Made by a program: the position numbers and the translations under genes | The notes under the pieces: generated by a model | The model's database searches: none | Seen by the model: the letters and a program-made list of their open reading frames with translations, nothing else | Told to the model about the DNA's origin: nothing | Shown: piece by piece, positions 36,135 to 48,399 of the stretch | How positions within the stretch are numbered: the first letter of the stretch is position 1 | Layout: every line of letters begins with the position of its first letter | Assembly (NCBI GenBank): GCA_951213105.1 | Contig: OX578140.1 | Span: 121,871,485 to 121,935,484 of the forward strand | From: Amaurobius ferox | Taxonomy: Eukaryota; Arthropoda; Arachnida; Araneae; Amaurobiidae | Reading direction: 5' to 3' | DNA: 64,000 bases

Positions 36135-36720
36135 ATGGCCAGATTTTGAATTTCTAATATAATCCAGGATTTATTACGACAGAATATATAGTAGGTGTGA
36201 GTTATAACGCATTCCTGTTAAATACAACACATTACGAACTAAAATGCAAATGCTACGCATACCATTAGTATTAGCCCTGTTTGTATATTAACTTTAAGAA
36301 GCATTATTAAAATAATCACAAACCAAGGCTCTGCACTGACCTGTTCTAATCCTTTTAGGAAAAGTTTTAGAATGTTCCAATTTAATAGAAATGAAGAGAG
36401 AAGACATAAAATGGCTTTTATATACTCGGTGAGATCATTGGATACCCGGTATGCAAATATATTTTGAAGCTGTAAGTTCAATAGTATTGTAATCGATAAT
36501 TCATTTTTTGTATAACAATTTTTGTTATACAAAATATTTGTTGTACAAAATATTTGTTTGACAAGTTTATAATCTGCGCAACTGAAGCATGGCCGACTAA
36601 TGAATTTTAATTATTATAATCAATCTCATAGCACACGTGATTTGTAGTCAAAACATCATCTTACATGTGTCACCCACCCTCTCTATAAAAACTAGGAGTA
36701 CAGTGGCTTCAAACTATCAA

Positions 36721-36857
<137 letters not shown>

Positions 36858-37330
36858 TGGGAAGTTAATATTCTGAATTGCTTGTCCGGTTTCCAGCTTA
36901 GACTCACTGGACGGGTCTGGGAGTATTACTGTGAACGTTCGTATTGCCTCCCTGGTAGAATTTCGACTAGTTCATTCCGGTGCTTCTAGATTAAGCTGTT
37001 GAGGTTGATCACGATACACGTGGTGGAAGAAGAAGGGTTGTAGAAGAAGGGGCCTGTAGTCTGGGTTTTGACATTTATAGTAATGTACTATTGCCAAATC
37101 TGAAACAGGCATTTGTTTGGGTTAATTGGAATTAAATACTCAGACCTGAAGATGAATTTAGTTCTGATTAATCATCGAATTTGGGACGGTGCTGTTCTTT
37201 TCTCTTATCGGCATTGTGGCCGTGAAATTGGTTCTATGGTGATGCTAATATTACTTGAATTGTTTTTTTATATATATATATATTTTTATTTTATTTTTAC
37301 ATAATTCTTATTATTACATATTTCAAATAT
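36858..37330 (+). repeat. Repeat R2, copy 2
   Basis: This is the second copy of the unit at 16640-17166. Here too it is bracketed by (TA)n: the 136-bp tract on the left, and short TATATA runs at 37270-37283 and 37327-37338 on the right. No reverse transcriptase follows, so R2 can travel or persist without it. Confidence 0.7.
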
Positions 37331-37339
37331 ATATATATT

Positions 37340-38094
37340 AAAAATATGTAGCTTCTGCTGGCGCCGCCACCGCCGCCATTTGACAAATTTCTCTTTTCTC
37401 GAGATTCTTTGCTTCGTACCGAAAAACTATTGCATATCAGAATATGAAATTTGGTACACTTGTAGAAAAAGCTTTGGGGAATAAGCGGAAATAAACCGTT
37501 TTTTGATATATATTGTAGTTTAGGAAATATTTAATGTCAAAGTCGAAGACAAAATATTTGAAATGCGAGTTCGCGTCCTGGATAGACTAACGGTAGCAAG
37601 ACCACGATTTTTTGCAGGCAGGTACCTACATGGGTGAGTTTTTACAGGAAGGAGCCCCTGTATTTAATTTCGATGTAGGTATTGAGATATTTTACTCTTT
37701 ATGCACTTTTGAAGTGAACTTTTTTCCGTATCGGCACGTCTAGCGATTTCTGTGTCTGATACTGTAAAAACTATAGTATACAAAAATTTGAAATTTGATA
37801 CATTTATAGAGAAATAATAGGGTAATACGATGAAATAAACCATTTTTCGATTTAAACAGTTTGACATGAAATAGCTCGCAAAACGAGCTCATGATCAAGG
37901 AATTCAGTTTTTAGATTTCCTGGTTAAAGAAAAATCCCTACTTTTCCCCGCTGCGGAAACTACGCAGGGATAGAAAAGAGATTTTTGAAAGTAGAAATTT
38001 TAGGAAAGATAGATATGAAGCAAGTGCAGCGAGAAGGAGGCGAAGCCTCCTGAAGGGGATTACGCGAGCAGGGGACAGAGCCCCATAGTGTAAT
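37340..38094 (+). mobile_element. Helitron-like non-autonomous element with internal duplication
   Basis: Segments near 37419-37530 and 37760-37875 are diverged direct repeats; both contain GAAATTTGRTACA and AATAAACC followed by TTTTTYGAT. The end near 38043-38094 has GGAGGC GAA GCCTCC and GGGGACAGAGCCCC hairpins closing CATAG|T, close to a Helitron 3' end. A GCCGCCACCGCCGCC run lies at 37363. It is non-coding. Confidence 0.45.
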
Positions 38095-40656
38095 ATATAT
38101 AAATAAAATTGAAAATCTGCCTCTCTGTTTGTCTCATAATCACGGGAGAACTGTTGAGACGATTTTGGTGAAATTTTGTGGGTAGACTTGAAATATCCTC
38201 ACTTAAAATTTAGTCCATTCTTTGTGTTTCTATGACCAGGCGTTCCCGAAATATTATTGAAAACTAAACTGTCGTTTGTCTCATCATCACGACAGAACGG
38301 TTAAACCGAATTTCACGAAATTTTGTGAGTAACCTTGAAATAGCCCTACTTAAATTTAGTCTAAGTTTTGAATTTCTAAGACCAGGGGGGCTGTCGAGAT
38401 ATTAATAAAAAACCAAACATTTTCCTAGGAGTTCTACTCTCTAACTCCCTGGTTTCTCCAAACGAAAAAGGTTGGAAATCGTTGGTTTAAAACGTGAAAA
38501 TGAATAAAAAATTTATCTCAAGAGTTTTATGGGAGATTTTTGCGCGAATTGGTCACTTTTTGAGAATATGAATTGTTTGAAAACAGGAATGTTTGAAACA
38601 TGAATTTAAATGAAAAATCTATCACCATGGTTTATTTTTCACAAGCTTTTACTCAACAATGAAAAGTATTAAGGAATCAAAATGGTTATTTAATTATCAG
38701 CATTTTTATGAGGAAAATTCTATCTTATACCATGTTTCTCAGCAAAGCAATTAAATTAAATGTGTTTGTTACTTTTTATTATTATTTTTCGATTTGAATA
38801 ATAGATAAATGGATATAGAAATATACCTTATAAATGAACGGTTTGATTTTTCTTTTAATTATATTAATTACTTACTGCATACATCACTTTTATTTATTTT
38901 GGCAAAGCGTTTTCAAACTTATATATTGCGTTTAGCCAATAAACCTATATATTGTGTTTAGCCAATAAACTTATATAATGTGTTTAGCCACTAAAGTTAT
39001 ATATTGTGTTTAGTCAATAAACTCATTTAGCCCATTGTTGAAACAGAATAAAAGTAGAACAGGTCTCTAATACAATCTAATAACTAATAATCTCTTCATA
39101 TACAATATTTTGTGTTTTTATTTAGTATATACAAACAGGATAGGGGTGTTTTATTCTTCGCATCTGCAAATTCAGATCTACGAATTTGGCGGGATATCGC
39201 TAACTTGTCAACTTTTCTCAAGAATTGCCAAATTAACGGAAATGTCCCCAAATTGATGAAAATGACGCTAAATCATTTGGCTTTTCTTAAAAGAGAGTAC
39301 TGATATGCTATTTCGGTAGCATTTTTCTGTCAGTCTAACCGTTCTACTTAGTAACACAAAATTACGAATTTTTTAAATGTCACAAATTGATAAAAATGTT
39401 TGTAAATCCATAAAAACATCTTGAAATTTATAAAATTGGGCTAAATAAATGAAATTACATGTGTTTTGTCAGGGTATAGTATTGTGAGGATGTTTCCTCA
39501 ATTTGTCGCCGAATGGGACTGTCAGTTCTATAGTCCCACTTGGCAATAAATTTGGCGAATTTTTAAAATATCCCCAAACCTTTCATGGGGATAGATATTC
39601 CGATATTTTTTCAACCAATTTAATTGAAACAAATGATATCATGTCGCTTAGAAACGGATTTAAATCCAATGCGTTTATTCGGCAGACGATTTTTATTAAA
39701 TCTTTTCCGATTTGAATAATAAAGCTATGTATATAAAATAAATTTCATTGATATTGCATTTTTGACTGGATAATATCAATTACGGCTTTCAATTTTAAAC
39801 ATTATTATTATTGATATTTTCGGAGATTATTGATTCAGAGATTATTGATATTTTTAAGTTATTATCCCATTGTTTTATTGTGGCGAAAATTGTTGAAACT
39901 CATATACTGTATGTTGTACGATAAATCTTCTACAAATGCACGAGTATATCTTCTAATCTACAAAAATATAAGTAGTACAGGTGTATTGGCATATATTTTG
40001 ATATAGTATATTGGCATATATTGGAATCAATTATGGTCTTCTGGTATAAAGATTATGAGGATTATTGATATTTTCACTTTAAAAAGTCATCTGTTTTATT
40101 TTGGCAAATATTTTTGAGACTCATATTGTAATATGGGTAATCTTTTACTAACACTCGGACATATTTCTAATCTACGACATTATAAGTAGTATGGGTATAT
40201 ATTCCCATATAATTTTAGCACTTTCATTTTGGCATATGTTGGATTCAATAACTGCAGCTGAGGTTTATAGATTACGGGTTTATTGATATTTTCAATTTAT
40301 ACATGTAAGCTACTAATACAGATTATATCGTCTAATATACGCGTATATAAGTAGTTCGGGTCCCATACAATTTTAACGCTTTTATTTTGCATATATTAAT
40401 TCAATTTCAGATTTTTTGTAAATTTGCTTACAAAAGGGGTCAGGATGTTTTGTTTTTCAGATCTACCCGTGAAGATAATTTTGTATAGCGAGAACAGAGA
40501 TTCTTAAATTTCTTTTTAGGAGCATTAATTTAAATATTTTAACAGAATATTTTGATTGACAATGTCATTTATTATACTATAGGAATTTGCATATGATTGT
40601 GAAATTTAAGTGTATTGGTATTATATACTCCTTACGAAGAACGGGTTTGCTGCTAG
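38095..40656 (+). mobile_element. Helitron-like element rich in tandem repeats
   Basis: It opens with a CTCTGTTTGTCTCATAATCACG segment, repeated about 145 bp later with GTCTCATCATCACGACAG. It ends CGGGTTTGCTGCTAG|T with CTAG at 40653-40656, a standard Helitron CTRR end. Inside are a 26-bp repeat in four units (38919-39022), a CGCCAA-like stretch resembling the DINE-like elements (39180-39440), and three diverged units of about 200-240 bp (39790-40400). I infer a single element; it could be several nested ones. There is no Rep/helicase ORF. Confidence 0.45.
38919..39022. repeat. 26-bp tandem repeat, four units
   Basis: Units of the form TTATATATTGTGTTTAGCCA followed by ATAAAC start at 38919, 38945, 38971 and 38997. 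They differ at one to three positions each. Confidence 0.9.
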
Positions 40657-40839
40657 TATATATATAAAAAACAACTCTGTTTTCCAAAAAATAATCATAC
40701 TATTATTGTGTTCATGAGTAATCATAGTAATCATATTATTATTGTGTTCATGATCGTGCACTTTATGAATTGGAGTTAATATTGGTATCTCTTATTTTTT
40801 CTGCCAATATAAAACTTGTCTTAGTGCAAAAAGTTACAA
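40657..40839. other. Spacer with a short direct duplication
   Basis: The phrase AATCATA(C/T)TATTATTGTGTT followed by CATGA occurs twice (about 40691 and 40726). Nothing else is recognised. Confidence 0.4.
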
Positions 40840-41163
40840 AAAGAAAATATTAAATTTTCTTGTCGTACCACCGCGTATCGACTCCATGTATCCCACTTCG
40901 GACACCAATGCGGTGCACAATGGTATGTGAAATTAAATATTAATACTTTGCATAATGCATGTAACATACTTGCATTTATATCTGTTTAAAATATCACTTT
41001 CTTGTTTAGAGTTTCAGATATCTGTGACCAATACTAGGCTAGAAAAAATTGCATAATACTACAATTAATCCCAATTACATCAAGAGCGTTTCTGTCAATA
41101 CATTTGTTGACCTCCTTAATACATATTATACTGATATTGATCTTTTTTTACTAACCAATTTAA
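40840..41163 (+). repeat. Repeat R4, left part of a split copy
   Basis: The text at 40840-41000 matches 47520-47690; shared landmarks include AAATTAAATATTAA, a CATAATGCATGT/CATAGCGCATGT pair and ACTTGCATTTATRTC. The matching right part resumes at 43085, so two DINE-like elements sit between the halves. The class of R4 is unknown. Confidence 0.6.
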
Positions 41164-41168
41164 AAAAA

Positions 41169-42223
41169 AAATCTGATGTGGGCAGCACATGACATTCCTT
41201 ATATAATAAAATGGATTTATTAGTTTTACAATAAAAGAATAATGTATAAGATCCACGGCGCTTTGTTTTTATTGTTGAATTATACATTGGGCGATTTTCA
41301 GGATGACAACATGTAAAACTATTTCAAAATACTCAATTAACTTATACTTTGCGCAACTCTAAACAATCATCAATATTGATAGCATCCACAATAAGCGATA
41401 CAGTCCTAAAAATGAAATACTTTAATAATTACTTCATTATAGTCGTCATTTTCATTAATTTAGCGGCATTTTTATAAATTTGACGACAATTTCATTAATT
41501 TGTCAACATTTAAAAAGTCGCCAAGATGGCGACATTCCGCCAAACTCTCGCAAAGAGTTATGGACGGTGACATAACTTATTCCTGTAGCAGATAACTGAC
41601 TGTTGGCGTCCAAAGACAAAAGTATTACTTAAAATATTTTTTTACATGAATGGAACTAGCTAGATCCACGAGAATGATGTCATCCAATTTATCGCATGAT
41701 ATTACTTATGAAAAGTGAACATATTTCAACAATAGGTAATATATTTTTTTGCATTTTATATGATTTTTTGATAATTTTTTGAAAATGTACAATATCTCGA
41801 GAACGGTTTATGCTAGCATTCTAAAATTTGTTTTAATGGTTTTCTAATGAAACATTACATACGAAATGACTATTTTCGTAACTTTATTAAAGGTTTTGAT
41901 TTTTTGAGGATTTTTCTAAATTTCACTCGAAAATTTTGGGGGTTCTGGACATGCGATTGTGCATAAAAACAATAGGCTTCCAGTATTCAAGGATTGTAAT
42001 TTTTGTAGTTCGTCAGTTATCGTTTCCACAGACTTGCTGACACACATACACACACACACACACGCATACTTTCACATACACACACACAGACATCATCTCA
42101 AAAATGTTTTATTCGTGTTCAGAGATGCTTGAAACGTGCTCTCCCGTCGAAGAATCGAATTCAAATTTTCGACGCAGTCACAATACTTTCCTTATACATT
42201 ATATGTATATAAGGAAAGTAAAA
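41169..42223 (+). mobile_element. DINE/HINE-like element, subfamily B
   Basis: It starts TCTGATGTGG and ends at the hairpin ACTTTCCTTATA...TATAAGGAAAGT near 42188-42219. (CA)n blocks with an intervening TACTTTCACA lie at 42036-42085. The region after the 5' end (41225-41430) differs from sisters, so it may hold a small inserted sequence. It is non-coding. Confidence 0.8.
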
Positions 42224-42363
42224 AGCCTGTTTTAATATACTTGACAGGTTTACTTTTTAGTATTCTTGTACTTTATTTTCTATACTTTTACATTTTGTGG
42301 TTACCGTAATTGGATATTTCTGTAGTTGCCACGTAAATTAAATAAATATATACATACATAAAA

Positions 42364-43084
42364 AATTCGTCGCCAAAATCTCGCCAAGTGTTATGGACGA
42401 AACAATATGTTATTCTTATAGCAAATAAATGACTATTGGCGTTCAAATACAAAATTATTACTCAAAGTGTCTTTTCTCATGAATGGAACGAGCTAGATCC
42501 ACGAGAATGATGTCACCAAATGTATCGCATGATACATTTGGTGATATGATACATGATACATGAAAAGTGAACATGTTTCGCAACAGTTAAGTTAATATAT
42601 GCTTTTAAATTTATGGGATTTTTTGATAAATTTATTTGAAAAATCTGCAATATCTCGAGAACGGTTCATGCAAACGTTCTAAAGTTTATGTCAATCGTTA
42701 TTTATGTAAAAATTGCATAAGAAATGTCTATTTGCGTAACTTGATTAAAGGTTTGGATTTCTTGATGATTTTTCAAACGTTCACTCGAAAATTTAGGGCG
42801 GGGGTTCTGAACATTTGATTGTGTTGAAAAACAATAGGCTTCCAGTATTCACGGATTGTAATTCTTGTACCAAATTTCATTCGAATCGCTCCATTCATTC
42901 GTGAGATATCATCTCCACAGACTCACTGACACACACACACACACACACACGCAGACATCATCTCAATGTTCGATGCGTGATCAGGGATGCTTTAAACGTG
43001 CTTTCCCGTCGAAAACTCGATTTCGAATTTTTGACCCCGTCGCAATACTTTCCTTATACATTATACTATGTATATAAGGAAAGT
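42364..43084 (+). mobile_element. DINE/HINE-like element, subfamily B, 5'-truncated
   Basis: It begins inside the body at TTCGTCGCCAAAATCTCGCC and ends with the hairpin ACTTTCCTTATACATTATAC...AAGGAAAGT at 43047-43084. A (CA)n tract lies at 42930-42950. A perfect 14-bp inverted repeat at 42513-42544 is unique to this copy. Confidence 0.8.
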
Positions 43085-43450
43085 CATAAATACGAGATTA
43101 AATACAAGCTATTCAGCCAATATACACAGTTTACTCAAAGTTTTCCTAGAACCCAATGTATTGAGCATCATAATCATATATAATACATACCAACTTAATT
43201 CGAAGCCCTTTCCTCAAATTTCTCTTTCTTTTGGTACCACACCCTCGAGAGTACAGATGATGTTCGGCCCATGTCTTCTTAATATGTCTTCGGGAATGGC
43301 GGTTTCGTGACATATTCAAAGATTGAAAATTATATTCTCTCTCGTGACAGCTGAATGTTTTATTGAATAAGGTAAGTGTTGGGGACGTTTTTAATGATTT
43401 GTTGAAGATACGTTTAGTTTAGATTATGTAGTATTACTAGTTGAGTGGGT
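43085..43450 (+). repeat. Repeat R4, right part of the split copy
   Basis: It matches 47695-48065; shared landmarks include ACGAGATTAAATACAA, TTGGTACCACACCCTC and GGAATGGCGGTTTCGTGACA. The match starts immediately after the DINE-like hairpin, giving a clean junction. It is non-coding as far as I can see. Confidence 0.7.
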
Positions 43451-44284
43451 TTAATTTTTCTTACTAGTGGGCACTAGTGAAAATTAACGAAGGAACTTTT
43501 ATGTGTTGTATTTCAATGAGTTTAAGTATGAGGAAATACAAGGTCACCATATGAGAAAAATCATAAAGTGTAATCAAAGATTATTTACTAACATGGGGGA
43601 TATTTAAGTCACCCCAGAACACATTCATCTCTCCCATGGAAGTGAAATAAGAGACTGACAGTATTAGTCCCTATATAAGCAGGATTAGTCCCCACCAGAG
43701 GTGGATTAGTCCATCTGGCCTTTGAAGTTTCTTGTTACTCACACTTAAAAGTATATTATTTGATGCTATTTTATAGAATAAATACTGTTATATTAAATGT
43801 TTTTGGAAAACATATTTCCTCTATGTGAATGTTTGAGTAAATGAAAATGGTTACGAATTTCGCCTTCAGGGGGTGTCCCCCAAAATTTGGAATACACTAT
43901 CATTACAGATAACAGATAGATCGATTCCGCGCTTATTATTAGCTCATCCACATGGAATTATCGATTTCAACAATTGGAGTGAATTTCAAATTTTTAGGTA
44001 CGCCAGGCGATACTCCAAGCGGGTTCTGTGACCATCAACTTGTTTCATTGAAGTAATATTCTAGCTCTTACCAAATTAAAAAGTATACCTTGTCATACGA
44101 TAAGGCTTCATTTGTCGGTTCTTGTAGATCGCTAAATTGTAACTTATAGCACGTTTTCGTGCTGTCATTGTGCAGATATGCGCTATTCCGTGCTGATGGG
44201 TGCGCAATAAGGTCGACACGGATTTGTGAATGGGGTTATATGAAATGGGAGTGTTTTATTTACTTTTTGTTTTATTTAAGTAGA
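43451..44284. other. Unassigned spacer with a triple GATTAGTCC motif
   Basis: Three (G/T)ATTAGTCC motifs occur at about 22-bp spacing (43659-43712), with TATATAAG between the first two. No gene is recognised. Confidence 0.4.
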
Positions 44285-44368
44285 AAAAATCTGATGTGGG
44301 CAATACATGACTTTCCTTATATAATGCAATGGATAGCTTTATATACTTTACTACTTATACACCAAAAA
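44285..44368 (+). mobile_element. DINE/HINE-like 5'-end fragment
   Basis: About 80 bp starting TCTGATGTGGGC and including GACTTTCCTTATATAATG precede another, complete element start at 44371. This is a partial tandem or nested insertion at the same kind of end. Confidence 0.7.
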
Positions 44369-44370
44369 AA

Positions 44371-45138
44371 AATCTGATGTGGGCAACACATGACTTTCCT
44401 TATATAATGTAATTAATTTACTACTTTTACAGTAAAAAAAAGTAGGTTTTTCTTATAGTAGATACTAATATTCTTTCCAAGATATTAAATTTTCGACAAT
44501 TAGTCGTCATTTTTATCCATTTGGCGAGATTTTCTTTAATTTGGCAGCATTTCAAAAAGTCGGCAAGCTGGCGACATTCCGCCAAATTCGTCGCCACAAT
44601 CTCGCCAAGCGTTATGCACTAAGAAATAAGTTATTCTTACAGCAGATAAATGACTATTGGCATTCAAACACAAAAGTATTACTAAAAGTATATTTTTTCA
44701 TGAATGGAATGAGCTAGTTCCACGAGAATGATGTAACCCAATTTATCGCATGGTATTACATATGAAAAGTGAAAATATTTCTCAATAGGAATTTTTTTTT
44801 ATATAACTGTTTGATAATTTTTTTAAAAAAAATGAACAATATCTCGAGAACGGTTCATGTTAGCGTTCTAAAATTTATGTTAATCGTTTTCTAATGAAAA
44901 ATTACATAAGAAATGTTTATTTGCGTAACTTTATTAGTGGTTTTGATTTTTTGACGATTTTTTCAAAATTTCATTCGAAAATTTAGGGGGGTTCTCAACA
45001 TTCGATTGCATATAAAAGCAATAGGCTTCCCGTGTTTACGGATTGGGATTTTTGTACCAAATTTGGTTCGAATCGGTCCATTCGTTCGACAGTTATCGTC
45101 TCCACAGACTCACTGACACACACACACACACACACATA

Positions 45139-45181
<43 letters not shown>

Positions 45182-45318
45182 ACACACATACATCACTTCA
45201 AAAATGTTTGATTCGTGATCAGGGATGCTTGAAACGTGCTCTCCCGTCGAAAACTCGAATTCGAGTTTTCGACCCCGTCACAATACTTTCCCTATACATT
45301 ATGTATATAAGGAAAGTA
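44371..45318 (+). mobile_element. DINE/HINE-like element, subfamily B, full length
   Basis: It starts TCTGATGTGG, ends with ACTTTCCCTATACATTATG...AAGGAAAGT at 45287-45317, and has (CA)n blocks at 45116-45195. All body landmarks of subfamily B are present. It is followed without a gap by another copy. Confidence 0.85.
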
Positions 45319-45319
45319 A

Positions 45320-46206
45320 AAATAGGTGATTCTTAGAGTACATACTTATATTCGTTCCAAGATATTGAATTTTCATCAATGAGCCGTCATTTTCATTAAT
45401 TTAGCGTCATTTTCGTTAATTTGGCAACATCTAAAAAAGTCGCCAAGTCGGCGATATTCCACCAAATTTGTCGCCAAAATCTCGCCAAGCGTTATGGACG
45501 AAGAAATAAGTTATTCTTATAGTAGATAAATGACTATTGCCGTTCAAATACTAACGTATTACTCAAAGTATCTTTTCTCATGAATGGAACGAACTAGATC
45601 CACGAGAATGATGTCACCAAATTTATCGCATGATATTATACATATGAAAATGAAAATGTTCCTCAACAGTTAATATATTTTTTTAATTTAAGGGGTTTTT
45701 TGATAAATTTGTTTTAAAAATGGTCAATATCTCAAGAACGGATCATGCTAGGGTTCTAAAGTTTATGTCAATCGTTATCTAAGGAAAAATTACATAAGAA
45801 ATGTCTATTTGCGTAACTTTATTTAAGGTTTTGATTTTTTCAAAATTTCACTCGAAAATTTAGAAGAGTTCTGAACATTCGATTGCTTTTAAAAACAATA
45901 GACTTCCAGTATTCACGGATTGTGATTTTTGTACCAAATTTCATTCGAATCGCTTCATTCGTTCGTGAGATATCGTCTCCTCAAACTCACTGACGCACAC
46001 ACACACACACACATACTTTCACACACACACACACACATACTTTCACACACACACACATACTTTCACACACACACACAGACATCACCTCAAAAATGTTCTA
46101 TTCGTGATCAGGGATGCTTAAAACGTGATCTCCCGTTAAAAACTCGAATTCAGATTTTCGACCCCGTCACAGTACTTTCCTTATACATTATGTATGTAAG
46201 GAAAGT
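45320..46206 (+). mobile_element. DINE/HINE-like element, subfamily B, 5'-truncated, tandem
   Basis: It begins in the body just after the previous hairpin (TAGAGTACATACTTATATTC corresponds to TAGTAGATACTAATATTC in the full copies). It ends with the hairpin ACTTTCCTTATACATTATG...AAGGAAAGT at 46174-46205. Four (CA)n blocks separated by TACTTTCA lie at 45997-46078. Confidence 0.83.
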
Positions 46207-46375
46207 AATAATTTACAAATTTTTGCCCGGTACACTTTAACACACTTTTACGAGAGATACGTACACCACAATTTGGAAAACGTCGCTCTACACCAGTAGT
46301 TTCGAAACATTTGTGATAGAGTGCCCCAAAAACCTACTCCTATACCTCTATGATAAATACAGACAGGAGTTTTTT

Positions 46376-47226
46376 ACTTTCCCTACAATACATGGTAATG
46401 CAAAGGGAGAGTATTGAAATTGGGCTGAAAATCGCAACTCATGTTTTCGATGGATATACACTTTGCTAACACTCTAACTAGAGCAACGGAAATTATTTTA
46501 TCATAATATCTGTGTGTGTGTGTCGGTCTGTCTGTCTGAATGTTTGCGCAATGGATGTTTAACCATCGAACCAATGCCAATGCGTGAGGATGTATATCCA
46601 TTCTAGCTGTAAAACTTGTTTACCGAATTTCGCAAAGTTTGTTAGATAAGTCACTCGTGAGTTACCCTGGTGCTGATTAGATTTTGGTAAGATTTAAAAA
46701 AAAATATTTTTTTTTGCAAAACACGACCCGTCAAAATTGTATTTATCTACACTAGATAAAAAAACTATTTGACCCAATTTTATGACATTTAGTAACTGAT
46801 GCTCATTAAATTTTGGTATGATTCGGGAAAAAAAAGAACCTGCCTCTATTGCAAAATCGTCTGCAAAAAATCGTCAAAATCTAAAATAGAAAATTACTTA
46901 TAGTCAAATGCATCAATTAATTGCTCGTTTTACACGCAAATTTTGATAATGAAAATAATGAAAAGAATAAGACCATCCCCATAACTCAAGAACGAACCGT
47001 TTTGGAGATATTTCAGATTTTAACAATTTTGACACGCCGCCTTTGAAAATATGTTTATCCGCCAAATGAAAGCAAAAATTGAACTAAAACTGCAAATTCA
47101 GTGTCGCTTCAAATAATTATTCGCGCTATTTTAGGCAATTGAACTCAACTTCATGAATAAAAAAACAAAGAAAAAAAAATAAATTTGAGTCTGTAGGGAA
47201 AGTCACGTGCTGTCCGCAACAGATCT
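46376..47226 (-). mobile_element. DINE/HINE-like element, subfamily A, diverged
   Basis: The hairpin end at 46377 reads ACTTTCCCTACAATACATGG. The opposite end, read inwards on the minus strand, has ACTTTCCCTACAGACTC. Both carry CCCTACA where other subfamily-A copies have CCCTGCA. A GTGTGT/GTCTGT tract lies at 46508-46540. It is non-coding and older than the copies at 11988 and 22138, judging by divergence. Confidence 0.78.
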
Positions 47227-47384
47227 TTTTCTTGGTTCTGTAAACCGGTCTTTTTATAAATTAATATTCATATAATCATAATACATTTTTGTTCATAACC
47301 ATGTAATTTAAAAATACAAATCAATATAGTATGTTTCTCTTTAAATAATTTTTTTTATTTTTTTATGGTAATATATAACTTTTA

Positions 47385-47505
47385 TTTTATCCAGACCTTC
47401 CGGCCTACAAGGAGGTGTATGGTAGCAGTTTGGATGGCCGGGAGAATTGCACCCAATTTAGACAGAAACCCAAAGGAGATTGCAACCACAGAGAAAGTAC
47501 CTCCA
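47385..47505 (-). mobile_element. SINE fragment, 3' half
   Basis: The text CCAGACCTTCCGGCCTAC, CCCAATTTAGACAGAAACCC and GTACCTCC matches the minus-strand SINE at 9640-9760. The tRNA head and any duplication are missing. Confidence 0.7.
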
Positions 47506-47509
47506 TAAA

Positions 47510-48065
47510 ACTTGTCTTGGGAAAAAGATACTGAAGAAAATATTGAATTTTCCTGACTTACCCCTATGTATTACCTGTCGTACCCCCAGTATACGAGCAC
47601 CCCATTTTGGGCACATCTACTCTACATAATATATGGAAAATTAAATATTAACACTCTACATAGCGCATGTCAGATACTTGCATTTATGCGTCTACAATAC
47701 GAGATTAAATACAAACTATTTAATGAATACACTATCTAATCAAAGTTTTCCTACAACCCGATACATCGAGCATCATCATAATATAATAATCTATAATAGA
47801 TGTCAACTTAATTCAAAGCCTTTTCCTCGAATTTCTCTTTTTTCTTGGTACCACACCCTCCATAGTACAAATGATGCTTAGCCTATGTCCGGCCCATATG
47901 TCCTCTTAATATGTTCTTCCGGAATGGCGGTTTCGTGACATATTCAAAGATTGAAAATTATATTCGGTCTCTTGGCAGCTGAATGTTCTATTGAAAAAGT
48001 TAAGTGTTTGCGACTTTTTTAATAAATTGACGGTAATATCTTTAGTTTAGATTACATACAGTGGT
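47510..48065 (+). repeat. Repeat R4, uninterrupted copy
   Basis: It contains in one piece what is split between 40840-41000 and 43085-43450 elsewhere. It therefore gives the R4 order and shows that the DINE-like elements there are later insertions. No TG...CA ends, inverted repeats or coding motif identify the class. Confidence 0.65.
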
Positions 48066-48399
48066 GTATTTGGGAAATTTTGGTTTACTATGAAAAATGG
48101 CATAATCAAAGGGGGGGAAGAAGAAATAATATATACTTATATTGCTACTAAAAATATATGTGTCGGCACCTGGTGTACAAATTCTTTGCAGGAACTAAGT
48201 CGTAAAGTATGTGTCCATAAAGTCTTCAGACATAATGGAGTACTACGAGAAGGTGATATAGACACCGGAGTTCGAGTACCAGGAATATCAGGAGTACCAG
48301 AAGTAACGTAACACATTTACCCATTTGGACCTATTTTCACAATAAATGGCAACCCAAGCATGATCAAATCATATTTGGGTTGCCACTTGATATCATCAT

